From: Streptococcus mitis | GTDB taxonomy: Bacteria > Bacillota > Bacilli > Lactobacillales > Streptococcaceae | DNA length: 64,000 nt | Direction: 5' to 3' | Assembly: GCA_001914195.1 (NCBI GenBank) | Contig: MKYF01000017.1 | Location: 62,001-126,000 of the forward strand | In this document: positions 1-7,933 of the stretch, piece by piece | Layout of the letters: every line of letters begins with the position of its first letter | Position numbering within the stretch: position 1 is the stretch's first letter | Notes under the pieces: model-generated | The model's input: the letters and a program-made list of their open reading frames with translations, nothing else | The model's database searches: none | Told to the model about the DNA's origin: nothing | Made by a program: the position numbers and the translations under genes

Positions 1-44
1 CAATTTTTTACAATAGAAATCATATAGAAAAGGTTAAGAAACAG

Positions 45-911
45 ATGATATTATCTATTATTTCTCAAGGATTTGTCTGGGCTATTTTAGGTCTGGGAAT
101 CTTTATGACATTTAGGATTTTGAACTTTCCAGATATGACGACAGAAGGTTCCTTCCCTCTTGGGGGAGCTGTTGCTGTCACTCTGATAACCAAAGGTGTG
201 AATCCTTTTTTAGCGACACTTGTTGCTGTAGGAGCAGGTTGTTTGGCTGGTATGGCAGCAGGCCTTCTTTATACAAAAGGGAAGATCCCAACCTTGCTCT
301 CAGGGATTTTGGTGATGACTTCCTGTCACTCTATCATGCTCTTGATTATGGGACGTGCGAATTTAGGCTTGCTTGGAACTAAGCAAATTCAGGATGTTTT
401 ACCTTTTGATTCAGACTTGAACCAACTCTTGACAGGTCTCATCTTTGTCAGTCTTGTTATTGCTCTCATGCTCTTTTTCTTGGATACCAAACTAGGACAA
501 GCCTATATTGCTACAGGTGACAATCCTGATATGGCTAGAAGTTTCGGGATTCATACTGAACGCATGGAGCTCATGGGATTGGTCTTATCAAATGGTGTGA
601 TTGCCCTTGCAGGAGCTCTCATTGCCCAGCAAGAAGGGTATGCTGATGTATCTCGAGGAATTGGGGTTATCGTTGTGGGGCTTGCAAGTTTGATTATTGG
701 AGAAGTTATCTTCAAGAGTTTGAGCTTGGCAGAACGTCTGGTTACCATTGTTGTAGGTTCTATCGCTTATCAATTCTTAGTGTGGGCAGTTATTGCGCTT
801 GGCTTTAATACAAGTTACCTTCGTTTGTACAGCGCCGTGATTTTAGCAGTCTGCCTCATGATTCCAACATTTAAGCAAACAATCTTGAAAGGAGCCAAAT
901 TAAGCAAATGA
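45..911 (+). CDS. ABC importer permease (tryptophan/unknown substrate type)
   Basis: Inner-membrane permease of 288 residues, almost entirely hydrophobic with about eight to nine predicted membrane segments and Gly/Ala-rich helices, of the ABC-type uncharacterized transport (TrpY-like) family with a branched-chain-type permease fold. The motif GDNPDMARSFGI in the middle is typical of this family's cytoplasmic loop. It overlaps the next gene, an ATPase, by 4 bases, so the two are translationally coupled. The substrate-binding lipoprotein that normally precedes it would lie just outside the window. In pneumococci the homologous set has been linked to tryptophan uptake; the substrate here is inference. 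The start follows an AAAGG element at positions 30-34. Confidence 0.85.
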   Translation: MILSIISQGFVWAILGLGIFMTFRILNFPDMTTEGSFPLGGAVAVTLITKGVNPFLATLVAVGAGCLAGMAAGLLYTKGKIPTLLSGILVMTSCHSIMLLIMGRANLGLLGTKQIQDVLPFDSDLNQLLTGLIFVSLVIALMLFFLDTKLGQAYIATGDNPDMARSFGIHTERMELMGLVLSNGVIALAGALIAQQEGYADVSRGIGVIVVGLASLIIGEVIFKSLSLAERLVTIVVGSIAYQFLVWAVIALGFNTSYLRLYSAVILAVCLMIPTFKQTILKGAKLSK

Positions 912-1666
912 CAGCAATTGTAGAATTAAAAAATGCAACCAAAGTCGTTAAAAATGGCTTTGATGAAGAAAAGATTATTTTAAATGATGTTTCCTTAGAA
1001 ATTTTTGAACGGGACTTTATCACGATTTTGGGTGGAAATGGTGCTGGTAAATCAACTCTTTTTAATACTATTGCAGGAACTTTATCACTAACCAGTGGAA
1101 CTATCCGTATTTTAGGTGAGGATGTTACCAAGTTTTCACCAGAGAAGAGAGCCAAGTATCTGTCTCGAGTCTTCCAAGATCCCAAGATGGGGACAGCTCC
1201 TCGTATGACAGTGGCAGAGAATCTCTTGATTGCCAAATTTCGTGGTGAAAAGCGTGGATTGTTACCACGACGCTTGACTAGTTATAAGGATGAATTTCAA
1301 GCGACCATTGAAAAAGTGGGAAACGGTCTTGAGAAACACTTGAATACACCGATTGAGTTCTTATCAGGTGGACAAAGACAGGCTTTGAGTCTCTTGATGG
1401 CAACCTTGAAGCGTCCTGAATTACTCTTGTTAGACGAGCATACTGCAGCCCTTGATCCAAAGACCAGTGTGGCCTTGATGGAATTGACGGATGAATTTGT
1501 CAAGAAAGATCAGTTGACAGCGCTTATGATTACCCATCATATGGAAGATGCTCTTAAGTATGGCAATCGCTTAATTGTCATGAAAGAAGGACGAATTATC
1601 CAAGATTTGAAGCAAGAAGAAAAAGCAAAAATGAAAATCTCTGATTATTATCAACTCTTTGAATAA
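908..1666 (+). CDS. ABC importer ATP-binding protein
   Basis: ATPase partner of the preceding permease, 252 residues, about the usual length. Walker A GGNGAGKST lies near residue 43, the signature LSGGQRQAL near residue 153 and Walker B LLLLDEHTAALDP near residue 176, followed by the H-loop in MITHHMED. The signature and Walker B show a complete, active-looking nucleotide-binding domain. The start overlaps the permease stop (ATGA type). The operon seems to end here, because a separate promoter for dnaG follows within 90 bases. Confidence 0.9.
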   Translation: MTAIVELKNATKVVKNGFDEEKIILNDVSLEIFERDFITILGGNGAGKSTLFNTIAGTLSLTSGTIRILGEDVTKFSPEKRAKYLSRVFQDPKMGTAPRMTVAENLLIAKFRGEKRGLLPRRLTSYKDEFQATIEKVGNGLEKHLNTPIEFLSGGQRQALSLLMATLKRPELLLLDEHTAALDPKTSVALMELTDEFVKKDQLTALMITHHMEDALKYGNRLIVMKEGRIIQDLKQEEKAKMKISDYYQLFE

Positions 1667-1689
1667 AGTAGGGAAAATGCGTGAAATGG

Positions 1690-1718
1690 TTTACTTTTTT
1701 TCTGAAATAAAGTATACT
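1690..1718 (+). promoter_or_regulatory. dnaG-rpoD promoter with overlapping inverted repeat
   Basis: The -35 TTTACT (1690-1695) and -10 TATACT (1713-1718) are separated by 17 bases. A perfect 9-base inverted repeat, GTTTACTTT (1689-1697) with AAAGTAAAC (1723-1731), spans the promoter and could be an operator or chance AT-rich symmetry. Confidence 0.6.
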
Positions 1719-1755
1719 ATATAAAGTAAACTATGATAACATGGAGGTATTGTGT

Positions 1756-3516
1756 ATGGTTGACAAACAAGTCATTGAAGAAATCAAAAACAATGCCAAC
1801 ATTGTGGAAGTCATAGGGGATGTGATTTCTTTACAAAAGGCAGGACGGAACTATCTAGGGCTCTGTCCTTTTCATGGTGAAAAAACACCTTCTTTTAACG
1901 TTGTAGAGGACAAGCAGTTTTACCACTGTTTTGGTTGTGGTCGCTCAGGTGATGTCTTTAAGTTCATCGAGGAGTACCAAGGGGTTCCCTTTATGGAGGC
2001 TGTCCAAATCTTAGGTCAGCGTGTCGGGATAGAGGTGGAAAAACCGCTTTATAGTGAACAGAAGCCAGTCTCGCCTCACCAAGCTCTTTATGATATGCAC
2101 GAAGATGCGGCTAAATTTTATCATGCTATTCTCATGACAACGACCATGGGGGAAGAGGCTAGAAACTACCTTTATCAGCGTGGTTTGACAGATGAAGTGC
2201 TCAAGCATTTTCGGATTGGTTTGGCACCTCCAGAACGAAACTATCTCTATCAACGTTTGTTTGGTCAGTATCGTGATGAAGATTTCCTAGATTCAGGACT
2301 GTTTTATCTCTCGGATGCCAATCAATTTGTAGATACCTTTCACAATCGGATTATGTTTCCCCTGACAAATGACCAAGGAAAGGTCATTGCTTTCTCAGGT
2401 CGTATCTGGCAGAAAACGGATTCACAAACTTCTAAGTATAAAAATAGCAGATCGACTGCAATTTTTAATAAAAGTTACGAATTATATCATATGGATAGGG
2501 CAAAAAAATCTTCTGGTAAAGCCAGTGAGATTTACCTCATGGAAGGATTCATGGATGTCATTGCAGCCTATCGCGCTGGGATCGAAAATGCTGTCGCATC
2601 TATGGGAACAGCCTTGAGTCGAGAGCATGTTGAGCATCTGAAAAGGTTAACCAAGAAGTTAGTCCTTGTTTACGATGGCGATAAGGCTGGGCAAGCCGCG
2701 ACTTTGAAAGCATTGGATGAAATTGGTGATATGCCTGTGCAAATCGTCAGCATGCCTGATAACTTGGATCCAGATGAGTATATACAAAAAAATAGCCCCG
2801 AAGACTTGGCCTATCTATTAACGAAAACTCGTATTAGTCCAATTGAGTTCTACATTCATCAGTACAAACCTGAAAATAGTGAAAATCTGCAGGCTCAGAT
2901 TGAGTTTATTGAAAAAATAGCTCCCTTGATTGTTCAAGAAAAGTCTATCACTGCTCAAAACAGCTATATTCATATTTTAGCTGACAGTCTGGCATCCTTT
3001 GATTATGCCCAGATTGAGCAGATTGTGAATGAGAGTCGTCAGGCACAAAGGCAGAATCGTATGGAAGGAACTTCCAGACCGACGCAAATCACTATGCCTG
3101 TCACCAAGCAGTTATCGGCTATTATGAGGGCAGAAGCCCATCTACTTTATCGGATGATGGAATCTCCTCTTGTTTTGAACGATTACCGTTTACGAGAAGA
3201 TTTTACATTTGATACACCTGAATTTCAGGTCTTATATGACTTGCTTGGTCAGTATGGCAATCTTCCTCCAGAAGTTCTAGCAGAACAGACAGAGGAAGTT
3301 GAAAGAGCTTGGTACCAAGTCTTAGCTCAGGATTTGCCTGCTGAGATGTCACCGCAGGAACTAAGTGAAGTAGAAATGACTCGAAACAAGGCTCTCTTGA
3401 ATCAGGACAATATGAGAATCAAAAAGAAGGTGCAGGAAGCTAGCCATGTAGGAGATACAGATACAGCACTAGAAGAATTGGAACGTTTAATTTCACAAAA
3501 GAGAAGAATGGAGTAA
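1756..3516 (+). CDS. dnaG: DNA primase DnaG
   Basis: Synthesises RNA primers at the replication fork. The N-terminal zinc-binding domain shows CPFH and CFGC near residues 36-60; the catalytic core follows, with TOPRIM motifs EGFMDVIAAY near 260 and DGDKAG near 310; the variable C-terminal part would contact the helicase DnaB/DnaC. An earlier in-frame ATG exists at 1741, but the GGAGG ribosome-binding site (1742-1746) lies inside that extension, so 1756 is the better start, giving 586 residues. rpoD starts 2 bases after the stop, the conserved macromolecular-synthesis arrangement of Firmicutes. Confidence 0.95.
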   Translation: MVDKQVIEEIKNNANIVEVIGDVISLQKAGRNYLGLCPFHGEKTPSFNVVEDKQFYHCFGCGRSGDVFKFIEEYQGVPFMEAVQILGQRVGIEVEKPLYSEQKPVSPHQALYDMHEDAAKFYHAILMTTTMGEEARNYLYQRGLTDEVLKHFRIGLAPPERNYLYQRLFGQYRDEDFLDSGLFYLSDANQFVDTFHNRIMFPLTNDQGKVIAFSGRIWQKTDSQTSKYKNSRSTAIFNKSYELYHMDRAKKSSGKASEIYLMEGFMDVIAAYRAGIENAVASMGTALSREHVEHLKRLTKKLVLVYDGDKAGQAATLKALDEIGDMPVQIVSMPDNLDPDEYIQKNSPEDLAYLLTKTRISPIEFYIHQYKPENSENLQAQIEFIEKIAPLIVQEKSITAQNSYIHILADSLASFDYAQIEQIVNESRQAQRQNRMEGTSRPTQITMPVTKQLSAIMRAEAHLLYRMMESPLVLNDYRLREDFTFDTPEFQVLYDLLGQYGNLPPEVLAEQTEEVERAWYQVLAQDLPAEMSPQELSEVEMTRNKALLNQDNMRIKKKVQEASHVGDTDTALEELERLISQKRRME

Positions 3517-3518
3517 TA

Positions 3519-4628
3519 ATGGTAACAAAACAAAAAGAAGTAACAACATTTGACGTACAAGTAGCAGAATTTATCCGTAATCATAAGCAAAAAGGGACAG
3601 CAACAGACGATGAAATCAATGCAAGTCTTGTCGTTCCTTTTACCTTGGATGCTGATGGGATTGAAGATCTCTTGCAACGGATCCAGGATGCAGGGATTTC
3701 GATCACAGATAACGAAGGAAATCCAAGTGCGCGTGTTCTTAGTGCTGAAGAAGAGCCAGAACTCAGCGATGAGGACTTAATTGGTTCAACTTCTGCTAAG
3801 GTTAATGACCCTGTCCGTATGTACTTGAAAGAAATCGGGGTCGTTCCTCTCTTGACCAATGAAGAGGAAAAAGAATTGGCACTAGCAGTTGAAGCTGGTG
3901 ATATCGAAGCTAAACAACGTCTTGCGGAAGCCAACCTTCGTTTGGTTGTTTCTATTGCCAAACGCTATGTTGGACGCGGTATGCAGTTCCTTGACTTGAT
4001 TCAAGAAGGAAATATGGGCTTGATGAAGGCGGTTGACAAGTTTGACTATTCTAAAGGGTTCAAGTTCTCAACTTATGCAACTTGGTGGATTCGTCAGGCT
4101 ATCACTCGTGCTATTGCGGATCAAGCTCGTACTATCCGTATCCCAGTTCACATGGTTGAAACCATCAATAAATTGGTTCGTGAACAGCGTAATCTCCTTC
4201 AAGAATTGGGACAAGATCCAACACCTGAACAAATCGCTGAACGTATGGATATGACACCTGACAAGGTTCGTGAAATCTTGAAGATTGCCCAAGAACCAGT
4301 ATCTCTTGAAACTCCTATTGGTGAAGAGGATGATAGCCATCTTGGGGACTTTATCGAAGATGAAGTGATTGAAAATCCAGTGGACTATACAACTCGTATC
4401 GTCTTGCGTGAGCAGTTGGATGAGGTTTTGGATACTCTTACAGATCGTGAAGAAAACGTCTTGCGCTTGCGCTTCGGACTAGATGATGGAAAAATGCGCA
4501 CCCTTGAAGATGTGGGGAAAGTCTTTAACGTAACCCGTGAGCGTATCCGTCAGATTGAAGCCAAGGCTTTGAGAAAACTACGCCAACCAAGTCGCAGCAA
4601 ACCGCTTCGTGATTTTATTGAAGACTAA
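3519..4628 (+). CDS. rpoD: RNA polymerase primary sigma factor
   Basis: Housekeeping sigma factor (SigA/RpoD), 369 residues. A short region 1.1-like N terminus is followed by region 1.2, region 2 (DLIQEGNMGLMKAVDKFDY and the -10 recognition helix ending ATWWIRQAITRA), region 3 and region 4 with the helix-turn-helix TLEDVGKVFNVTRERIRQIE. The length is standard for streptococci. It sits 2 bases after dnaG and 14 bases before a DUF59 gene, so the three are probably co-transcribed. Confidence 0.97.
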   Translation: MVTKQKEVTTFDVQVAEFIRNHKQKGTATDDEINASLVVPFTLDADGIEDLLQRIQDAGISITDNEGNPSARVLSAEEEPELSDEDLIGSTSAKVNDPVRMYLKEIGVVPLLTNEEEKELALAVEAGDIEAKQRLAEANLRLVVSIAKRYVGRGMQFLDLIQEGNMGLMKAVDKFDYSKGFKFSTYATWWIRQAITRAIADQARTIRIPVHMVETINKLVREQRNLLQELGQDPTPEQIAERMDMTPDKVREILKIAQEPVSLETPIGEEDDSHLGDFIEDEVIENPVDYTTRIVLREQLDEVLDTLTDREENVLRLRFGLDDGKMRTLEDVGKVFNVTRERIRQIEAKALRKLRQPSRSKPLRDFIED

Positions 4629-4642
4629 GAGTGAGGATGAAT

Positions 4643-4972
4643 ATGGCTTATACAGAAGAGCAAATTGAAAACATCAAAACACGAATTTTAACAGCCTTGG
4701 AAGAAGTCATCGACCCCGAGTTGGGAATCGATATTGTCAATCTTGGTTTGATTTATGAGATTCGTTTTGACGGCGACACAGGGCAAACAGAGATTGATAT
4801 GACGTTGACAACTATGGGTTGTCCCTTGGCAGACCTTTTGACTGACCAGATTTATGATGCCATGACAGAGGTGCCAGAAGTAACGGATACTGAGGTTAAA
4901 TTAGTTTGGTATCCAGCCTGGACAGTTGAAAAAATGAGTCGCTATGCACGCATTGCCCTAGGAATTAAATAA
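4643..4972 (+). CDS. DUF59/MIP18-family Fe-S assembly protein
   Basis: Small (109-residue) MIP18/DUF59 protein related to SufT and PaaD-type factors that help mature Fe-S proteins. The family signature is visible: DPELGIDIVNLGLIYEI near residues 23-39 and the conserved cysteine in TTMGCPLAD. A GTG at 4631 and an ATG at 4637 are also in frame, but GAGG (4633-4636) is placed to serve the ATG at 4643. The last gene of the dnaG-rpoD unit, it is followed by a strong terminator. A role with the SUF genes at 37.6-42.8 kb is plausible but inferred. Confidence 0.85.
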   Translation: MAYTEEQIENIKTRILTALEEVIDPELGIDIVNLGLIYEIRFDGDTGQTEIDMTLTTMGCPLADLLTDQIYDAMTEVPEVTDTEVKLVWYPAWTVEKMSRYARIALGIK

Positions 4973-4988
4973 ACATATAAAAACATGT

Positions 4989-5050
4989 GAGAGACCGTTG
5001 GAAAAGTGAGGAAATTTCCCCCTCTTTTCCTCTAGTCTCTCCTTTCTTTT
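4989..5050 (+). terminator. Rho-independent terminator after DUF59 gene
   Basis: Nested hairpin: outer stem GAGAGAC (4989-4995) with GTCTCTC (5035-5041), inner stem GGAAAAG (5000-5006) with CTTTTCC (5024-5030), followed by a T-rich tail. It separates the dnaG-rpoD operon from the glycosyltransferase operon. Confidence 0.85.
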
Positions 5051-5071
5051 GCTGATTTTATTCAAAGAAAA

Positions 5072-5080
5072 TGATATAAT
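5072..5080 (+). promoter_or_regulatory. Extended -10 promoter, apparently leaderless
   Basis: TGA followed by TATAAT (5075-5080) forms an extended -10 with no good -35. The ATG of the glycosyltransferase begins at 5088, 7 bases after the -10, where transcription normally starts. No Shine-Dalgarno sequence precedes the ATG, which suggests a leaderless mRNA. Confidence 0.6.
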
Positions 5081-5087
5081 AGTAGTT

Positions 5088-6131
5088 ATGGAAAAAAAGA
5101 AATTACGCATCAATATGTTGAGTTCAAGTGAGAAAGTAGCAGGACAAGGAGTTTCAGGTGCTTACCGTGAATTAGTTCGTCTTCTTCATCGTGATGCCAA
5201 GGACCGATTGATTGTTACAGAAAATCTTCCAATAGAGGCAGATGTGACTCACTTTCATACAATTGATTTCCCCTATTATTTATCAACATTCCAAAAGAAA
5301 CGCTCAGGAAGGAAAATTGGCTATGTTCATTTCTTACCTGATACACTTGAGGGGAGTTTGAAAATTCCATTTTTCTTAAAGGGAATTGTGAAACGCTATG
5401 TATTTTCTTTTTACAACCGGATGGAGCACTTGGTAGTGGTCAATCCTATGTTTATCGAGGATTTGGTCGCAGCTGGTATTCCACGTGAAAAAGTGACTTA
5501 TATTCCTAACTTTGTAAACAAGGAAAAATGGCATCCTCTTCCACAGGAAGAGGTAGCGAAACTGCGTACAGAGCTAGGTCTTAGTGATAATCAGTTTATC
5601 GTAGTAGGTGCTGGTCAAGTTCAGAAGCGCAAAGGGATTGACGATTTTATCCGTCTGGCTGAGGAATTGCCGCAAATTACCTTTATCTGGGCCGGTGGTT
5701 TCTCTTTTGGTGGTATGACAGATGGTTATGAACGCTACAAGAAAATCATGGAGAATCCCCCTAAAAATTTGATTTTTCCAGGTATTGTGTCACCAGAGCG
5801 TATGCGCGAATTGTATGCCCTAGCGGACCTTTTCTTGTTGCCTAGTTACAATGAGCTCTTTCCGATGACGATTTTAGAGGCTGCCAGTTGTGAAGCTCCT
5901 ATTATGTTGCGTGATTTAGATCTTTATAAGGTAATTTTAGAGGGAAATTATCGGGCGACAGCAGATAGAGAAGAGATGAAAGAAGCTATTCTGGAATATC
6001 AAGCAAATCCTGCTGCCTTAAAAGACCTCAAAGAAAAGGCTAAGAATATTTCCAGAGAATATTCAGAAGAGCATCTGTTACAAATCTGGTTGGACTTTTA
6101 TGAGAAACAAGCCGCTTTAGGGAGAAAGTAA
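5088..6131 (+). CDS. cpoA: GT4 glycosyltransferase, CpoA-type (diglycosyl-diacylglycerol synthesis)
   Basis: GT4-family (GT-B fold) glycosyltransferase of 347 residues, best matched by position and sequence to CpoA of pneumococci, which adds the second sugar (galactose) to glucosyl-diacylglycerol at the cytoplasmic membrane face. Visible features are the C-terminal nucleotide-sugar fold with GAGQVQKRKGIDDF near residue 180 and the acceptor/donor loop NELFPMTILEAA near residue 270. A TTG start at 5049 is possible, but it lies upstream of the only -10 box, so the ATG at 5088 is preferred. The next gene is probably the first-step enzyme. Mutations in cpoA alter beta-lactam response in pneumococci (established). 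The name rests on family and context. Confidence 0.8.
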   Translation: MEKKKLRINMLSSSEKVAGQGVSGAYRELVRLLHRDAKDRLIVTENLPIEADVTHFHTIDFPYYLSTFQKKRSGRKIGYVHFLPDTLEGSLKIPFFLKGIVKRYVFSFYNRMEHLVVVNPMFIEDLVAAGIPREKVTYIPNFVNKEKWHPLPQEEVAKLRTELGLSDNQFIVVGAGQVQKRKGIDDFIRLAEELPQITFIWAGGFSFGGMTDGYERYKKIMENPPKNLIFPGIVSPERMRELYALADLFLLPSYNELFPMTILEAASCEAPIMLRDLDLYKVILEGNYRATADREEMKEAILEYQANPAALKDLKEKAKNISREYSEEHLLQIWLDFYEKQAALGRK

Positions 6132-6146
6132 AAAGTGAGGTAATCT

Positions 6147-7472
6147 ATGCGAATTGGTTTATTTACAGATACCTATTTTCCTCAGGTTTCAGGTGTTGCG
6201 ACCAGTATTCGAACCTTGAAAACAGAGCTTGAAAAGCAGGGGCACGCTGTTTTTATCTTTACGACGACAGATAAGAATGTCAATCGTTATGAAGATTGGC
6301 AAATTATCCGCATTCCAAGTGTTCCCTTCTTTGCTTTTAAGGATCGCCGCTTTGCCTATCGAGGTTTCAGCAAGGCGCTTGAAATTGCTAAACAATATCA
6401 GCTAGATATTATCCACACTCAGACAGAATTTTCTCTTGGCTTGTTGGGAATTTGGATTGCGCGTGAATTGAAGATTCCAGTCATCCATACCTATCACACC
6501 CAGTACGAAGACTATGTGCATTATATTGCCAAGGGGATGTTGATTCGTCCGAGTATGGTCAAGTACTTGGTTAGAGGTTTCTTGCATGATGTAGATGGGG
6601 TTATTTGCCCGAGTGAGATTGTCCGTGACTTGTTATCTGACTATAAGGTCAAGGTGGAAAAACGGGTCATTCCAACTGGTATTGAATTAGCCAAGTTTGA
6701 GCGTCCAGAAATCAAGAAAGAAAATCTGAAAGAACTGCGTAGTAAACTAGGGATTCAAGATGATGAAAAGATGTTGCTTAGCCTTTCCAGAATTTCCTAT
6801 GAAAAAAATATTCAAGCAGTACTAGCAGCCTTTGCAGAAGTTCTGAAAGAGGAGGACAAGGTTAAACTGGTGGTAGCTGGGGATGGTCCTTATCTGGATG
6901 ACCTTAAAGAGCAAGCCCAGAAACTAGAGATTCAAGACTCGGTCATCTTTACAGGGATGATTGCTCCTAGTGAGACAGCTCTTTATTATAAGGCGGCGGA
7001 TTTCTTCATCTCGGCCTCGACGAGTGAAACGCAAGGCTTGACTTACTTGGAAAGCTTAGCTAGTGGGACGCCTGTCATTGCTCACGGAAATCCTTATCTG
7101 GACAATCTCATCAATGACAAGATGTTTGGAACCTTGTACTATGGAGAACATGATTTGGCTGGAGCTATTTTGGAAGCCCTGATTGCAACACCAGACATGA
7201 ATGAGCATACCTTATCAGAGAAATTATATGAGATTTCAGCTGAGAATTTTGGAAAACGGGTGCATGAGTTTTATCTTGATGCTATTATTTCAAATAATTT
7301 CCAGAAAGATTTAGCAAAAGATGATACGGTCAGTCAGCGTATTTTTAAGACAGTTTTGTATTTACCACAACAGGTAGTTGCTGTACCCGTAAAAGGCTCT
7401 AGACGCATGCTGAAGGCTTCAAAAACACAGTTGATCAGCATAAGAGATTATTGGAAAGACCATGAAGAATAG
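6147..7472 (+). CDS. GT4 glycosyltransferase (probable monoglucosyl-diacylglycerol synthase)
   Basis: 441-residue GT-B glycosyltransferase. It opens with MRIGLFTDTYFPQVSGVATS, typical of 1,2-diacylglycerol 3-glucosyltransferases that act on membrane lipid. The donor-binding region shows SLSRISYEKNIQAVL near residue 212 and the E-x7-E motif in SETQGLTYLESLASG near residue 293. A basic, aromatic C-terminal tail after residue 390 could attach it to membrane. It starts 15 bases after the cpoA-type gene with a GTGAGG site. Inference: this enzyme makes glucosyl-diacylglycerol and CpoA extends it. Confidence 0.82.
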   Translation: MRIGLFTDTYFPQVSGVATSIRTLKTELEKQGHAVFIFTTTDKNVNRYEDWQIIRIPSVPFFAFKDRRFAYRGFSKALEIAKQYQLDIIHTQTEFSLGLLGIWIARELKIPVIHTYHTQYEDYVHYIAKGMLIRPSMVKYLVRGFLHDVDGVICPSEIVRDLLSDYKVKVEKRVIPTGIELAKFERPEIKKENLKELRSKLGIQDDEKMLLSLSRISYEKNIQAVLAAFAEVLKEEDKVKLVVAGDGPYLDDLKEQAQKLEIQDSVIFTGMIAPSETALYYKAADFFISASTSETQGLTYLESLASGTPVIAHGNPYLDNLINDKMFGTLYYGEHDLAGAILEALIATPDMNEHTLSEKLYEISAENFGKRVHEFYLDAIISNNFQKDLAKDDTVSQRIFKTVLYLPQQVVAVPVKGSRRMLKASKTQLISIRDYWKDHEE

Positions 7473-7485
7473 AAAGAGGAACAGT

Positions 7486-7677
7486 ATGAAAAAACAATTA
7501 ATGAGAAGCGGTCGTGATAAAAAGATTGCTGGTGTTTGTGCAGGGGTAGCCCATTATTTTGATATGGATCCTACTATTGTTCGCGTAATATGGGGTGTTC
7601 TTGCTTTTTGTTATGGAGCAGGAGTTGTAGCTTATATCATTTTATGGATTATTGCGCCAGTAGCAAGTGACTATTGA
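7486..7677 (+). CDS. Small PspC-domain membrane protein
   Basis: 63-residue phage-shock-protein C-type domain: RSGRDKKIAGVCAGVAHYFDMDPT, then a single hydrophobic helix (VRVIWGVLAFCYGAGVVAYIILWII). An earlier ATG at 7462 overlaps the glycosyltransferase end, but AGAGGAA (7475-7481) sets the start at 7486. It follows the two lipid glycosyltransferases and could sense or respond to membrane lipid state; that role is inference. It resembles PspC/LiaY-like small proteins. Confidence 0.8.
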   Translation: MKKQLMRSGRDKKIAGVCAGVAHYFDMDPTIVRVIWGVLAFCYGAGVVAYIILWIIAPVASDY

Positions 7678-7735
7678 AAACTAGCTCAATTCATGCTAAG
7701 ATAATAGAAAATAGAATGTAATGAAGGAGATAAAA

Positions 7736-7870
7736 ATGGCATTTGGAGATAATGGAAATCGTAAAAAAACTATGTTTGAGAAAATAACCTTGTTTATCGT
7801 GATTATCATGCTAGTAGCAAGTTTATTGGGAATTTTTGCAACTGCAATTGGTGCACTCAGTAATCTATAA
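7736..7870 (+). CDS. DUF4044-type membrane microprotein
   Basis: A 44-residue ORF with a good ribosome-binding site (AAGGAG at 7724-7729). The polar, basic N terminus (MAFGDNGNRKKTMFEKI) is followed by one membrane segment (TLFIVIIMLVASLLGIFATA). It matches the DUF4044 family found next to obgE in streptococci; function is unknown. It is probably co-transcribed with the genes upstream and ends before a small terminator-like hairpin. Confidence 0.75.
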   Translation: MAFGDNGNRKKTMFEKITLFIVIIMLVASLLGIFATAIGALSNL

Positions 7871-7893
7871 AATAGATTCAAGAAAATTTAGTG

Positions 7894-7917
7894 ACTGGGA
7901 TTTCCCAGCCCTTTTTT
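7894..7917 (+). terminator. Short terminator/attenuator before obgE
   Basis: CTGGG (7894-7898) pairs with CCCAG (7903-7907) across a tiny loop, followed by CC and six T residues. obgE starts 17 bases later and no clear promoter lies between, so this may be a partial terminator. Confidence 0.5.
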
Positions 7918-7933
7918 AAAGTGAGAAGAAAAA

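Noticed and set aside
871..1236. 121-residue minus-strand open frame
   Set aside because: It is antisense to the well-supported ABC ATPase gene, has no ribosome-binding site and shows no family motif.
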